Source: an uncultured Psychrobacter sp.
GTDB taxonomy: Bacteria > Pseudomonadota > Gammaproteobacteria > Pseudomonadales > Moraxellaceae
DNA length: 64,000 nucleotides
Direction: 5' to 3'
Assembly (NCBI GenBank): GCA_947489525.1
Contig: CANLDW010000001.1
Span: 744,001-808,000 of the forward strand
The notes below the pieces were generated by a model. It had not been told where the DNA came from. It searched no databases and saw only the letters and a list, made by a program, of their open reading frames with translations. A program made the position numbers and the translations under genes. This document shows positions 37,184 to 46,236 of this stretch, one piece after another. How positions within the stretch are numbered: position 1 is the first letter of the stretch; each line of letters starts with the position of its first letter.

Positions 37184-37273
37184 AATGGATACTCAAGAAG
37201 GACTAGATTGAGCTTGTAGCATTACATTTGGCGAGTTAAATTTAAATCAGTGCTAAGTTAGGAGGCCAAACGT

Positions 37274-38221
37274 TTAGACGTAAGGCGCATCTGGATAATG
37301 CGCCGCCTCAATCTCAGCAGAACTTGGCGCACGTTTAACCTTTATGAGCGTCGTTTGCTGAGCTTGCCAATCAATCAAGCCCATGTTGGCAAAGTCGTCA
37401 AGCCATCCTGCCATAGGCCAATGTCGCCACTTCTCATAAAACCTATTGGCGTTTATTACGATACTCTCTAAATGATTAAGCGGTGGCCGATAAACAGGGT
37501 GCTGCTGATGATAGACCACGTCATTGGTCAAATAAAAATCAATAGCAGCGGCTTGGGCGACAAATGCAAAATCTGTATCCTCGGCCCCATAGCCAACATA
37601 ACTGGTGTCAAAACCACCGATAATACCAAATGGTCGACGCATAATAGCGAAACAAAGACTCCAAAATGCACCGTAGTCATTACTTTGTTTCATAGTAGCG
37701 CTCTCTTGACACTCAAAATTATCGCGATAAGGGTTCAAGACGGATAACGTATTCAACACACTTGAAGCCAATTTATTTTGGTGCAACTGACTCACCTCTT
37801 TATCGTCTAACGGCCGGGTTAAATAGCGCGGCTGTCCCATAAGTAATGCGTCAGGATGCGCTTGTAGCTTGGCGTACAGGTTCTCGATAAAAGTGGGCGC
37901 AACAATACAATCAACATCTAAGAATATTAAGGCGTTATGGCTGGCTCTAGCAGCGCCAATGTTACGATTGCGTCCGATATCAAAGCCCATATTATGTACG
38001 TGCTCGCTAGCAAACGTCGGTATCTTTATGATATTTAGCTCGTACTGAGCTAAGCGTTTGGCATCGGCATCATCATTAACAATAATCACCTCCGCAGGTT
38101 GCACGCTACCATTAGCAAGACTAGCCAGTAGGGTATATAAATGACGGTTGCGCCCATAGCAAGTCGTGATTACGCTAACAGGCAGGGTGTCGTTGTTAGT
38201 GTTTGGTTCGTAAGTGGTCAT
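37274..38221 (-). CDS. family 2 glycosyltransferase
   Basis: A 315-residue GT-A glycosyltransferase. It starts with VSVITTCYGRNRHLYTLLASL, has VIIVNDDAD near residue 48, the metal-binding LDVDCIV near 98 and a galactosyltransferase-like C-terminal acceptor region FGIIGGFDTSYVGYGAEDTDFAF near 195-217 (the catalytic ED in the second half). No membrane segments are seen, so it is cytoplasmic. It is last in a run of four minus-strand glycosyltransferase genes (42860 to 37274) separated by 67-90 bp. Donor and acceptor are unknown. Confidence 0.85.
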   Translation of the reverse strand: MTTYEPNTNNDTLPVSVITTCYGRNRHLYTLLASLANGSVQPAEVIIVNDDADAKRLAQYELNIIKIPTFASEHVHNMGFDIGRNRNIGAARASHNALIFLDVDCIVAPTFIENLYAKLQAHPDALLMGQPRYLTRPLDDKEVSQLHQNKLASSVLNTLSVLNPYRDNFECQESATMKQSNDYGAFWSLCFAIMRRPFGIIGGFDTSYVGYGAEDTDFAFVAQAAAIDFYLTNDVVYHQQHPVYRPPLNHLESIVINANRFYEKWRHWPMAGWLDDFANMGLIDWQAQQTTLIKVKRAPSSAEIEAAHYPDAPYV

Positions 38222-38311
38222 TGGTATCGATTTCCGGAGTTCTATTTATATAATGGTTCTATTCGTATAGTCAAAGATGCATTAAGGCATTGATTGCTGC
38301 ACTAAATTAAG

Positions 38312-39550
38312 CTAAACCTCAACGCTTATGTTAAGCTTTGGCAATAGCCACTGATCAAACCAAGCTTTAGTAGAAGGATAAGTTGTGATACTAGATATGA
38401 GATCTTGCGCCGCACGCCTAGTAGTGTTGTCTGTTTTATCCAGCAGCTTAGGGTTGTCAGTACATAAAGAAGGTATTGAACTCTGTTTATCTCGGCCTTG
38501 AGTCGTAAACTGCGCCCAACTAAGCGCGCGACCTTGAGCAATAAGCGCCTCTGCCATCACCTCTTGCTCGCGATGGGGGCGCGCATCAGGCAGCACGACT
38601 AGCGGCGTGGCATAATCATAGGCTTGCGCAACGGCATTGAGTCCACAAGCCATAACTAGCAGATCACTGTGGGCAATAAATGGCGTAACGTCGCTGACCT
38701 CAGTTGCAATATCAACACAGTGACGCGCTGCATCATCAATAGGTCCAAGCGAGATAATCAGAGCCTCAGGCAATAGCTTACGTAGTTCAGGCAGCTTTGC
38801 ATCGATAGCCGCGTGCCCGCCATAGCCTTTGATGACAGTGACTATTTTTAAGGGGTCATTACTAAGACGGTTATGCTTAGAACCATCATCTGCACGCTTA
38901 TCATCTAGGTACTCAGTCTCTAAGCGCGCGCTGACGGTATTATCTGCTGCCAAATCCATTAGTAGCGCTTTAAAATCAAAGCGTGCTGTTTTATTCGCCT
39001 CTTTCGCCACCAAAAACCCAAGGTAATAAGTCTTTTGCACCACCCAATTAGGCGTTTGCATTGCTTCGAGTGTTTTAGGATAAGGCGCAAGCAAGGCTAA
39101 CGCGCCTGTAAACGCACTGACGTGCGGCGTATCGTCACGCTCGCCTGGTAGTCTGACGTATAAATAAGGCACACTTGCCGCGCGGCAAAGCATCGCCACC
39201 TCAGCACTGACATCAATGATCATCAGATCAATCTGGCGCTGCTGAATCGTATCCAATATCTGCCAACTACGCTGTTGAATATCGCTATTACCCACAGGCG
39301 AGTAATGCAAACTACTTGGCTGCCAGTACTGCCCTGCCCGCCCTGCTAGCACATCGTCTGGGCGCTCATCTTCCGCGCTTAGACGGATGACGTGATCAGT
39401 GTCTATATGACTAAAAGTATAGTCCTCAGCAGATAAGCTGGTGAACACTATCATTTGCTGACGATAGCTTGGCGGCAACAAGGCGGCAAGCTTATCCGCT
39501 TGGCGGCAGTGACCTGAGCCGTGATGGTGCGCATAATAGCCAATACGCAT
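38312..39550 (-). CDS. MurG-like (GT-B, GT1/GT28 type) glycosyltransferase
   Basis: A 412-residue GT-B protein. The N-terminal GYYAHHHGSGHCRQADKLA is the glycine loop of the acceptor lobe. The C-terminal lobe contains VIKGYGGHAAIDAKLPEL near residue 225, VTPFIAHSDLLVMACGLNAVAQAYDYATPLVVLPDARPHREQEVMAEALIAQGRAL near 285-340, the donor-binding region seen in MurG-like enzymes. The G-G-H-A and R-P-H-R-E-Q-E motifs suggest the group related to archaeal MJ1255. It is third in the run of four glycosyltransferase genes. The sugar and acceptor are unknown. Confidence 0.8.
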   Translation of the reverse strand: MRIGYYAHHHGSGHCRQADKLAALLPPSYRQQMIVFTSLSAEDYTFSHIDTDHVIRLSAEDERPDDVLAGRAGQYWQPSSLHYSPVGNSDIQQRSWQILDTIQQRQIDLMIIDVSAEVAMLCRAASVPYLYVRLPGERDDTPHVSAFTGALALLAPYPKTLEAMQTPNWVVQKTYYLGFLVAKEANKTARFDFKALLMDLAADNTVSARLETEYLDDKRADDGSKHNRLSNDPLKIVTVIKGYGGHAAIDAKLPELRKLLPEALIISLGPIDDAARHCVDIATEVSDVTPFIAHSDLLVMACGLNAVAQAYDYATPLVVLPDARPHREQEVMAEALIAQGRALSWAQFTTQGRDKQSSIPSLCTDNPKLLDKTDNTTRRAAQDLISSITTYPSTKAWFDQWLLPKLNISVEV

Positions 39551-39637
39551 AACAAAGATATCCTACAATAAGATAAGAAGGTTAAAGACAAACCAATATT
39601 AGTCTGCTGTTTTAGTCATTATGCTTGTTAATAGTAT

Positions 39638-40807
39638 TTATAGTACAGACAAGGCTTGCTGCTCAGGCGCATAAGTAGGGTTATCGTTCAATGTCTCTTG
39701 GTATAATGCCACATAACCATCGACCATAGCAGTCACAGAACAAAACTGCTCAGCGCGCTGACGACAAGCAGTGCGCGAGATACTCTTAATGTTTGCAAAA
39801 GCCTGTACAAACGCCGCTCTATCCTCTTTGGCGACGATGATACCCGTTGACGGTGTAATAATCTCGCTACTCGCCCCTGCATCAAAGCCGATAACTGGTG
39901 TCCCGCAAGCTAAGCTCTCAGCAAGGGTGAGACCATAAGGCTCATCCCACGTACTCGTAAATAGCATAGCAGTGGCTTGACATAAGTAGTCATTGATCTG
40001 CGCTTTACTTAAGTGCCCTACGTAATCAAACAATAGCGCAGATCCCTTATCCTCTTGTCTTTTTTTATCTGCCGCTAATAACGGTGCAACGCGTTCGTCA
40101 TAATAGTCCTGATTACTCTTTGGTCCGGCAATCACTAAGCGCTTACCAGCCGCTTTACAGTACTCCATCGCTAAGTGCGTGCCTTTTTCAGGACAAATGC
40201 GTCCATACCATAGATAGACCTCATCGTCGATTGGTCCTGTATAGTAATCAAAAGATTCTACGTCAATACCATTATAAACCACGTGCGCAGGGACAAACTC
40301 ATCGAACAGTCGCTGCTGATGGCGACTGACTGCGGTAAACTGAGTCGTTGTCCCATGTTGCAAGGTCAGCAGCCCTAAACGTAGCTGCGGAAAAATAGGG
40401 GTATGAAAAGTCGTAAAGCTACGTGCGCCAAACGCTTGACCCATAGTCATCGGAATGTGATGCAAGCTATGGTTATGGACAATATCAATCTCGCCGCGCG
40501 TGTCTCGGCTGATAATATCGCGTATGGCCTGCTGATAAACTAAGTACTGATACAGCTCCTCACGGCTCATGCCAACAGAGTCTTGCTCGTTATCATAAAC
40601 CAAGGTTTCAAACTCAGCCCGCGTCATAAAAGGTATGAGTTGTGCTTGCGTTTGACTCTCGCTATGGGCGTAAAGCAGGACGTCGTGACCACGCGCAACG
40701 AGTTCATCACAAAGCAGTTGGGTGATCATCTCAAGACCACCTGCATAGGGTTCAGCGATGGGATACAAGGAATGCGCAATGATAGCAACGCGTAATTTAG
40801 TTTGCAT
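39638..40807 (-). CDS. family 4 glycosyltransferase
   Basis: A 389-residue GT-B retaining glycosyltransferase. It has the N-terminal AIIAHSLYPIAEPYAGGLEMITQLL, HNHSLHHIPMTMG near residue 115, VYNGIDVESF near 180, WYGRICPEKGTHLAMEYCKAAGKRLVIAGP near 200-230 and the EX7E region TWDEPYGLTLAESLACGTPVIGFDAGASSEII near 290-320. I prefer the ATG at 40807 to the one at 40825. Similar enzymes transfer mannose or glucose to lipid or oligosaccharide acceptors, but the substrate here is unknown. It is second in the minus-strand glycosyltransferase run. Confidence 0.88.
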   Translation of the reverse strand: MQTKLRVAIIAHSLYPIAEPYAGGLEMITQLLCDELVARGHDVLLYAHSESQTQAQLIPFMTRAEFETLVYDNEQDSVGMSREELYQYLVYQQAIRDIISRDTRGEIDIVHNHSLHHIPMTMGQAFGARSFTTFHTPIFPQLRLGLLTLQHGTTTQFTAVSRHQQRLFDEFVPAHVVYNGIDVESFDYYTGPIDDEVYLWYGRICPEKGTHLAMEYCKAAGKRLVIAGPKSNQDYYDERVAPLLAADKKRQEDKGSALLFDYVGHLSKAQINDYLCQATAMLFTSTWDEPYGLTLAESLACGTPVIGFDAGASSEIITPSTGIIVAKEDRAAFVQAFANIKSISRTACRQRAEQFCSVTAMVDGYVALYQETLNDNPTYAPEQQALSVL

Positions 40808-40874
40808 ATTAAGATACTCAAGCATATAAAGTAGTTAAAATTGACGTTTAATAGATTCAGATCATAGATTCAGA

Positions 40875-42860
40875 TTAAAAATTTACCGCGTTATCATCTT
40901 CAAAGGCAGCAGAGTGCACGGTACGCGGCGGCTGAGCGCTACTGCTAGTAGTGATGGATTGAGTGCGCGTTGAGGGAGTGTGCGTTGACGGAGTGCGCGT
41001 TAAGGGTATCTTAGGGTTTTGACCGCGATAGTTAGAGCTGCGTCTATTACTGTGATACGCCTCATTAAAATCTATAGCAGCGCGAGTCTCAGGTTCTGTA
41101 TAAGCGTAATTGCTCAAGATCACATGCGCTGACGCCAGTTTAAGCGCGCAAAGCACTACAGCGCTAATGAACAATAACGGCGAATAAAAGACCGAAAAAG
41201 GAGCTGTTACCAGTGCAGTAAGTGCGCTGAGGACAAACAACAACTTAGGTACAGCACGGATGTTAGCTAGCCATAAGGCGCGCGGCGTGCTCACAGTCGC
41301 CTGTTTAGGCGTACAGACAAAGGGCTTATCACGCCCCCACAACACTGGCAACCACGACAACGCCCCAAGCTCCCAAAAGTTTAGGTGCATCGCCCAAGCG
41401 CGCAGACGCTGCGACAAACGCGATGGCGCTGCTCCCTTAATTTGTTGATTAAGCGGCGCTTTATCACGGATGTACGCCTGCAAACGCCGTAATAAGAATA
41501 TCCCATAACTTGTGTATACGACATATAACGACAGCTGTAGCGGCTCAGGATTAATATTTGCTCCTGTCAACATTAGCGCTGCTATTATCAGCAAGGTACA
41601 GGCGTGCAATACAATAAAAAGTCCGGTAAAGTTTAACCACGCTGTCAACTGCGAGAAGTGCGCGCGCCAATAAGCGAGGCGTTCGAGCTTTGTTTGATTG
41701 GGTTTTAATTGTTGGCTTGATGCTATTGAAAAATAGCCGTTGATGACTTGCATGTTACCGTATATCCAGCGGCAACGCTGCGCGATCAGATCATGAATAC
41801 TCGTTGGTAGTAGACCGTTCGCAATAACCCTTGGTATATACTGACTACGCAAACCTTGATAATGCATCAATACGCCCATCTGTGCATCCTCAGTCAAAGA
41901 TGCACCTGACCAGCCGCCCAAATTTAACAAAGCCTGCCTGCGAATGACGGCATAAGTACCCGTTGATAGCGCGCGCATTCTATTAAAGGGGCGATACAGA
42001 TGGTAGTTAAAATAATGATTGAGCTCGCTATGCACGTCACTGAGATGAGCATCACGATAAAACTGCGGGAACTGCAATAGACTGTGCGTAGGATAGTGCT
42101 GGATCGCCTGAGCAATAGCAGTGCGGGCTTGCGGTAGTGCTTGGTAGTCACTATCGACAACGACAATATGCGTACAATCTGGATCCATAAGTCCCAAAGC
42201 CAGATTTAGTGCTCCTGCTTTAAAACCTGCAACAACGTCCACATGATAAAAACGCACCTTAAGACTAGCATCAAGTCCAGCACAAAACTTAGCTAAAGGG
42301 GTGTATAACGAGGTGTCTGTATGATTATTATCAACGATTAAGATCTCATCTTCAGGCTCTTTTATAGCCAGTAATGAGCGTATCGTGGCGATAACCATAT
42401 CAGCAGGCTCAGCGCGGGTCATAAGCTGAAAACTTAAACGCACTTCACTATGAGCACTTAATAAAGAGAACTTATCAGTAGCATTAACATCTGTTATATG
42501 TTGATCGTCGTTGTCTTTTTGAGAGGTTATATTTTTATTGAATCTATTTTTATGAGGTTGATTGTATTCAGCATTGCGTTTACTGTTTGCGTTTTGTTGA
42601 TTATCGCTCTTTTTAATAGTAACTTTTTTAATAGTATCGTTTTTAATAGTACCGTTTTTATTAAGGGTCAATTGAGTAGCAAAGCGTGACAAATGACTTG
42701 ATATAAAACATTGGGCGCGGCTGGTTTTGTCTAAAGGTATAGACTTAGGTTTAAAAGCTAAATTACCGGTTACGTCCAAGTTTGGGTTAGGGTACAAAAT
42801 AGATAACGAGCTCATAGCAATATCATTTGCATTTGCATAAATATCCTTATCAGTCGTCAT
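40875..42860 (-). CDS. membrane family 2 glycosyltransferase, cellulose synthase-like
   Basis: 661 residues. A polar N-terminal region of about 150 residues rich in Lys, Asn and Asp precedes a GT2 domain with ILIVDNNHTDTS near 195, VVDSDYQAL (DxD) near 250, SLTEDAQMGVLMHYQG (TED) near 340 and IAQRCRWIYGNMQVI (QxxRW) near 375, the signature of processive synthases. Membrane helices follow near 405-430, 435-470 and 540-590. The C-terminal 70 residues are a Thr/Ser/Pro-rich tail with a repeated TPST pattern. There is no PilZ domain and no partner bcsB. It is the first gene of the four-gene run. It probably builds or extends a polysaccharide or glycolipid at the inner membrane. Confidence 0.85.
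   Translation of the reverse strand: MTTDKDIYANANDIAMSSLSILYPNPNLDVTGNLAFKPKSIPLDKTSRAQCFISSHLSRFATQLTLNKNGTIKNDTIKKVTIKKSDNQQNANSKRNAEYNQPHKNRFNKNITSQKDNDDQHITDVNATDKFSLLSAHSEVRLSFQLMTRAEPADMVIATIRSLLAIKEPEDEILIVDNNHTDTSLYTPLAKFCAGLDASLKVRFYHVDVVAGFKAGALNLALGLMDPDCTHIVVVDSDYQALPQARTAIAQAIQHYPTHSLLQFPQFYRDAHLSDVHSELNHYFNYHLYRPFNRMRALSTGTYAVIRRQALLNLGGWSGASLTEDAQMGVLMHYQGLRSQYIPRVIANGLLPTSIHDLIAQRCRWIYGNMQVINGYFSIASSQQLKPNQTKLERLAYWRAHFSQLTAWLNFTGLFIVLHACTLLIIAALMLTGANINPEPLQLSLYVVYTSYGIFLLRRLQAYIRDKAPLNQQIKGAAPSRLSQRLRAWAMHLNFWELGALSWLPVLWGRDKPFVCTPKQATVSTPRALWLANIRAVPKLLFVLSALTALVTAPFSVFYSPLLFISAVVLCALKLASAHVILSNYAYTEPETRAAIDFNEAYHSNRRSSNYRGQNPKIPLTRTPSTHTPSTRTQSITTSSSAQPPRTVHSAAFEDDNAVNF
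42610..42660. repeat. 15-bp tandem repeat inside the membrane glycosyltransferase gene
   Basis: Three to four units of TTTTTAATAGTANCG lie in frame and encode a repeated Thr-Ile-Lys-Asn/Lys-x pattern in the polar N-terminal region. A second set of imperfect repeats (about 40955-41005) encodes the TPST-type tail of the same protein. Confidence 0.75.
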
Positions 42861-43148
42861 GTTTTATCCTCATTCACCATATCGAGTGCTATCTCAGTGG
42901 CTGTTTTACTACGTACTTTGTTCATTGCCCTGATTAAGCTTTATTAATATATGAGATGATAATACCTAATATACTCCCGAAGAATTATCTAAGAACTGTC
43001 CATAAAAACGCATTAATGTAACGCTGGGTAAGAAATGTAAATATCCTTAGTCATGAGTAGGTTATACGCCTAAGAACTTTAGCGAGCGTCTTTTTAGGGC
43101 ATTAAAATTTAGCAATAATGCTACGTGCAAAAGGTATCAAAAAGAAAA
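42861..43148. other. intergenic region upstream of the glycosyltransferase run
   Basis: I see no gene. The stretch is AT-rich and should contain the promoter of the glycosyltransferase genes on the minus strand. No palindrome or known operator was recognised. Confidence 0.4.
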
Positions 43149-43177
43149 AACGGCAGCGACTGTAAGTCACTACCGTT
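43144..43177 (-). terminator. rho-independent terminator after gdhA
   Basis: AACGGCAGCGACT pairs with AGTCACTACCGTT (two mismatches, 3-base loop). On the minus strand the hairpin is followed by a run of T. It lies about 100 bp after the gdhA stop codon. Confidence 0.75.
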
Positions 43178-43274
43178 CTCGTTACCTATATTATTCAACG
43201 AATAAACGTTTGCATATTAGAGCATCTAGATTAAGAACATACTCAACTGAGCTGATACTGAACCTGAGCCTTAT

Positions 43275-44621
43275 TTAATTCAATATACCATAGGCAATTA
43301 AAGCATCAGCAACGCGTTTAAAACCAACGATGTTTGCGCCTGCCATATAATCAATGTAATTATTGTCCGTTTGATTGTATTTGTCTGACGCTTCAGCAGC
43401 GCTATCGTGAATGTTTTTCATGATGGTCTTTAAACGCTCATCAATCTGCTCAAAGGTTTTGTACTGACGCACTGAGTTCTGTGACATCTCAAGCGCTGAT
43501 ACAGCAACTCCGCCTGCATTAGCCGCTTTACCGGGCGCGTAATGCACGCGGTGCTCACGAACGTAGTCAACAGCATCAGCGTCGAGTGGCATATTAGCGC
43601 CCTCAGCGATATATTTAACCCCGTTTTCGACCATCATTTTGGCATCTTCTATGTTGACTTCATTTTGAGTCGCAGAAGGAATAGCGACATCACCTTTTAG
43701 ATGCCAAGGTTTTTTGCCAGCGAACCACTCTCCGCCGTAAACCGCTATATAGTCCGTCAAGGGTTTGCTCTCTGCTTTTTGTTTTTTAAGCCAGTCAATT
43801 TTGTCTTGATTCAGACCGTTTTCATCATATAACGTCCCCTTTGAATCAGAGACCGCAATAGGAATACCGCCAAGCATACAGACCTTTTCAGCGGCATGCA
43901 GCGATACGTTACCTGCGCCTGACAACAACACCTTTTTGCCTTTAAAGCTGTCAGATTGAGCGCCGAGCATATTGGCCAAAAAGTATACTGCACCGTAACC
44001 TGTGGCTTCAGTACGCATCAAGCTACCGCCAAAGCCAACGCCTTTACCAGTCAATACTCCGCCGTATTCATGGGTTAAGTTTTTGTACATCGCAAACATA
44101 TAGCTGACTTCGCGACTACCCACCCCAATATCGCCTGCGGGGACATCGATGTCTTTACTCACGTACTGATGCAGCTCACGCATAAACGCATAACAAAAAC
44201 GGCGAATCTCACTGTCTGTTTTGCCTTTTGGATCAAAATCTGAGCCGCCTTTACCGCCGCCCATAGGTAGACCAGTCAGCGCGTTTTTAAAGATTTGCTC
44301 AAAACCTAAAAACTTTAATACCGATTGGTTCACTGTAGGATGAAAGCGCACGCCACCTTTGTAGGGGCCTAGGGCATTACTAAACTGTACCCGCCAGCCG
44401 CGATTGACTTGTACCTCGCCTTTATCGTTCTCCCAATTGATACGAAAGCTAATAATGCGATCAGGCTCCACCAAGCGCTCAAATATTTTCATCTTTTGAT
44501 ATTCAGGATGAGCGTCATACAAGGGCGCAATGGTAAGCGCCACCTCTTTTACTGCTTGTACAAACTCAGGTTGATGCGCGTAACGGGCTTCAACTTTTTC
44601 GATGGCCTGACTAATACTCAT
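43275..44621 (-). CDS. gdhA: NADP-specific glutamate dehydrogenase
   Basis: A 448-residue enzyme of the hexameric GdhA group, the same length as E. coli GdhA. It makes glutamate from 2-oxoglutarate, ammonium and NADPH. Substrate and catalytic landmarks are GGVRFHPTVNQSVLKFLGFEQIFKNALTGLPMGGGKGGSDFDPKG (about residues 90-135, catalytic lysine in the GGGKGG part), VPAGDIGVGSREVSYM near 165 and GAGNVSLHAAEKV near 235 for the nucleotide. AGGA lies six bases before the ATG. It is a single gene with its own terminator and links to the nitrogen-acquiring hut and nitrate genes in the window. Confidence 0.96.
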   Translation of the reverse strand: MSISQAIEKVEARYAHQPEFVQAVKEVALTIAPLYDAHPEYQKMKIFERLVEPDRIISFRINWENDKGEVQVNRGWRVQFSNALGPYKGGVRFHPTVNQSVLKFLGFEQIFKNALTGLPMGGGKGGSDFDPKGKTDSEIRRFCYAFMRELHQYVSKDIDVPAGDIGVGSREVSYMFAMYKNLTHEYGGVLTGKGVGFGGSLMRTEATGYGAVYFLANMLGAQSDSFKGKKVLLSGAGNVSLHAAEKVCMLGGIPIAVSDSKGTLYDENGLNQDKIDWLKKQKAESKPLTDYIAVYGGEWFAGKKPWHLKGDVAIPSATQNEVNIEDAKMMVENGVKYIAEGANMPLDADAVDYVREHRVHYAPGKAANAGGVAVSALEMSQNSVRQYKTFEQIDERLKTIMKNIHDSAAEASDKYNQTDNNYIDYMAGANIVGFKRVADALIAYGILN

Positions 44622-44972
44622 AAACTGTCCTTAACACTGACCACATAGATAGGAAGGGAAGAAATATCAATACTGATATGATGGGAATTTATAGCTGTAG
44701 CGCGTATATGTCAATGTGGTATTTGGTGACAATTACAACAATATGTTCATCGGCTTGATAGAGGTCATACTGGTATCAGTGCTGATGTCAGCAATAATAA
44801 TACCTTTAGAAGTAACAACACTGGCGGATTAATCCCTGCATACTCTAGTAAATAAGCCTAGTTTATAAACAATGTCAGATTTATCTTTTGCTTTAATCCC
44901 TTGCTTGCTTTAATTCCTTGATAGAGGCACTTCGCCCGACTTAGCACTTCTGCTCCTTTTATAGGACACGTC
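44622..44972. other. intergenic region between gdhA and a methyltransferase gene
   Basis: This 351-bp divergent region holds no recognisable gene. It must contain promoters for gdhA (minus) and the methyltransferase (plus). A short direct repeat CCTTGCTTGCTTTAATTCCTTG-like stretch occurs near 44899-44922 (two CTTTAATYCCTTG units). No NtrC- or Fur-like site was recognised. Confidence 0.4.
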
Positions 44973-45638
44973 ATGGCCTCCCCAACGACAGTACGTCTGC
45001 GCTATCAAACTATTGAGATCGGTCAGACTGATATCCATATCTGTACGCTACGCGATAATCAGCAGTACAGTGATCCCGATGACGAAGCGTTACAGCTAGG
45101 GATATGCTCAGCGTCGTGGCCGATGTTTGGGGTAATTTGGCCATCAAGTCTGGTGCTTGCCAATCACATGCTTGATTATGCTATTGCAGGCAAGCGCATA
45201 TTAGAGGTTGGCTGCGGCATGGCATTATCGAGCCTGCTCCTCAATCATCGCCGCGCTGATATTACGGCAACTGATTATCATCCCGCCGCCGAGTATTTTT
45301 TAGATAGAAATACGGCTTTGAACGACGATAAAGAGATCCGTTTTGAGCGCTTAGACTGGAGCGAGGATAATAGTCATTTAGGACAGTTTGATGTGATTAT
45401 CGGTAGTGATTTATTGTATGAGGATCAGCATATCGAGATGCTCGCCGCCTTTATCGCGCGTCACGCTAGACCAACGTGCGAGGTCATCGTTGTCGATCCA
45501 GGGCGCGGACGCAAAAACAAGCTGACAGCTAAAATGACGGAGTTCGGTTTTAGCAGCCAGCATATCAAACCTATCGATACGGCGTATCTAGAATTGCCTT
45601 TTAAAGGTCATATTTTGACGTTTTCGCGGAATAGCTGA
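44973..45638 (+). CDS. SAM-dependent methyltransferase (methyltransferase 16/NNMT-like)
   Basis: A 221-residue class I methyltransferase with motif I ILEVGCGMALSSLLL near residue 75, ITATDYHPAAEYFLDRNTALN near 100 (acidic end of strand 2) and FDVIIGSDLLYEDQHI near 145. The final LPFKGHILTFSR is the last strand. This arrangement is typical of small protein-lysine or amine methyltransferases in the Methyltransf_16 group. The substrate is unknown. The 3' end overlaps the convergent acetyltransferase gene by 38 bp. Confidence 0.75.
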   Translation: MASPTTVRLRYQTIEIGQTDIHICTLRDNQQYSDPDDEALQLGICSASWPMFGVIWPSSLVLANHMLDYAIAGKRILEVGCGMALSSLLLNHRRADITATDYHPAAEYFLDRNTALNDDKEIRFERLDWSEDNSHLGQFDVIIGSDLLYEDQHIEMLAAFIARHARPTCEVIVVDPGRGRKNKLTAKMTEFGFSSQHIKPIDTAYLELPFKGHILTFSRNS

Positions 45639-46194
45639 GCATAAAAGAGAACCACTCTTGCCGAGTGATCTTGTACAAAACATGCTCAGCAAGCGCATGA
45701 CTCGGCTTGAGCATAGGATGATAAAAATTACTTTGGGTATCTGTCATACCGATGCGCTGCATAATCAGCTGCGAGCGCTGGTTAGTCACTGCCGTAAAGG
45801 CAATGACGTTATCTAAGTCAAGCACTGTAAAAGCAAAGTCTAAAGCCGCGCGCGCCGCCTCAGTGGCATAGCCCTGCCCCCAATAGTCTTTATGTAAGCG
45901 CCAACCGATCTCTATACTTGGGGCAAAGGGCATATCGATGTGTGTCTCGTTTAGACCAACCATACCGATAAAGGTATTATCGCTGTTGAGACTGACCGCC
46001 CAAAAGCCCCAGCCATTATTTTTAATCAGCTGCTGACATTTATAGGCGATCTTATCGCTTTGTTTTGGTGTGAGCAGCTGAGGAAAGTATTGCATAACCT
46101 CAATATCTGCGTTCATCTCAGCGAATATAGGATAATCACTGGGTCGCCATTGGCGTAGAATTAAACGTTTAGTCTTAAGTGCCGCTATCGTCAT
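45601..46194 (-). CDS. GNAT-family N-acetyltransferase (RimJ/RimL-like)
   Basis: A 197-residue protein with the Acetyltransf_3 pattern: TKRLILRQWRPSDYPIFAEMN at the start, FIGMVGLNETHIDMPFAPSIEIGWRLHKDYWGQGYATEAARAALDFAF (acetyl-CoA-binding Q-G-Y-A-T-E near residue 112) and VIAFTAVTNQRSQLIMQRIGM near 140. Such enzymes acetylate protein N-termini, amino acids or other amines. The target is unknown. The C-terminus overlaps the methyltransferase gene by 38 bp on the opposite strand. Confidence 0.8.
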   Translation of the reverse strand: MTIAALKTKRLILRQWRPSDYPIFAEMNADIEVMQYFPQLLTPKQSDKIAYKCQQLIKNNGWGFWAVSLNSDNTFIGMVGLNETHIDMPFAPSIEIGWRLHKDYWGQGYATEAARAALDFAFTVLDLDNVIAFTAVTNQRSQLIMQRIGMTDTQSNFYHPMLKPSHALAEHVLYKITRQEWFSFMLSYSAKTSKYDL

Positions 46195-46236
46195 GACAAC
46201 CTATTTTGCTGCGCAAATGCAATACTGCTCAACATT

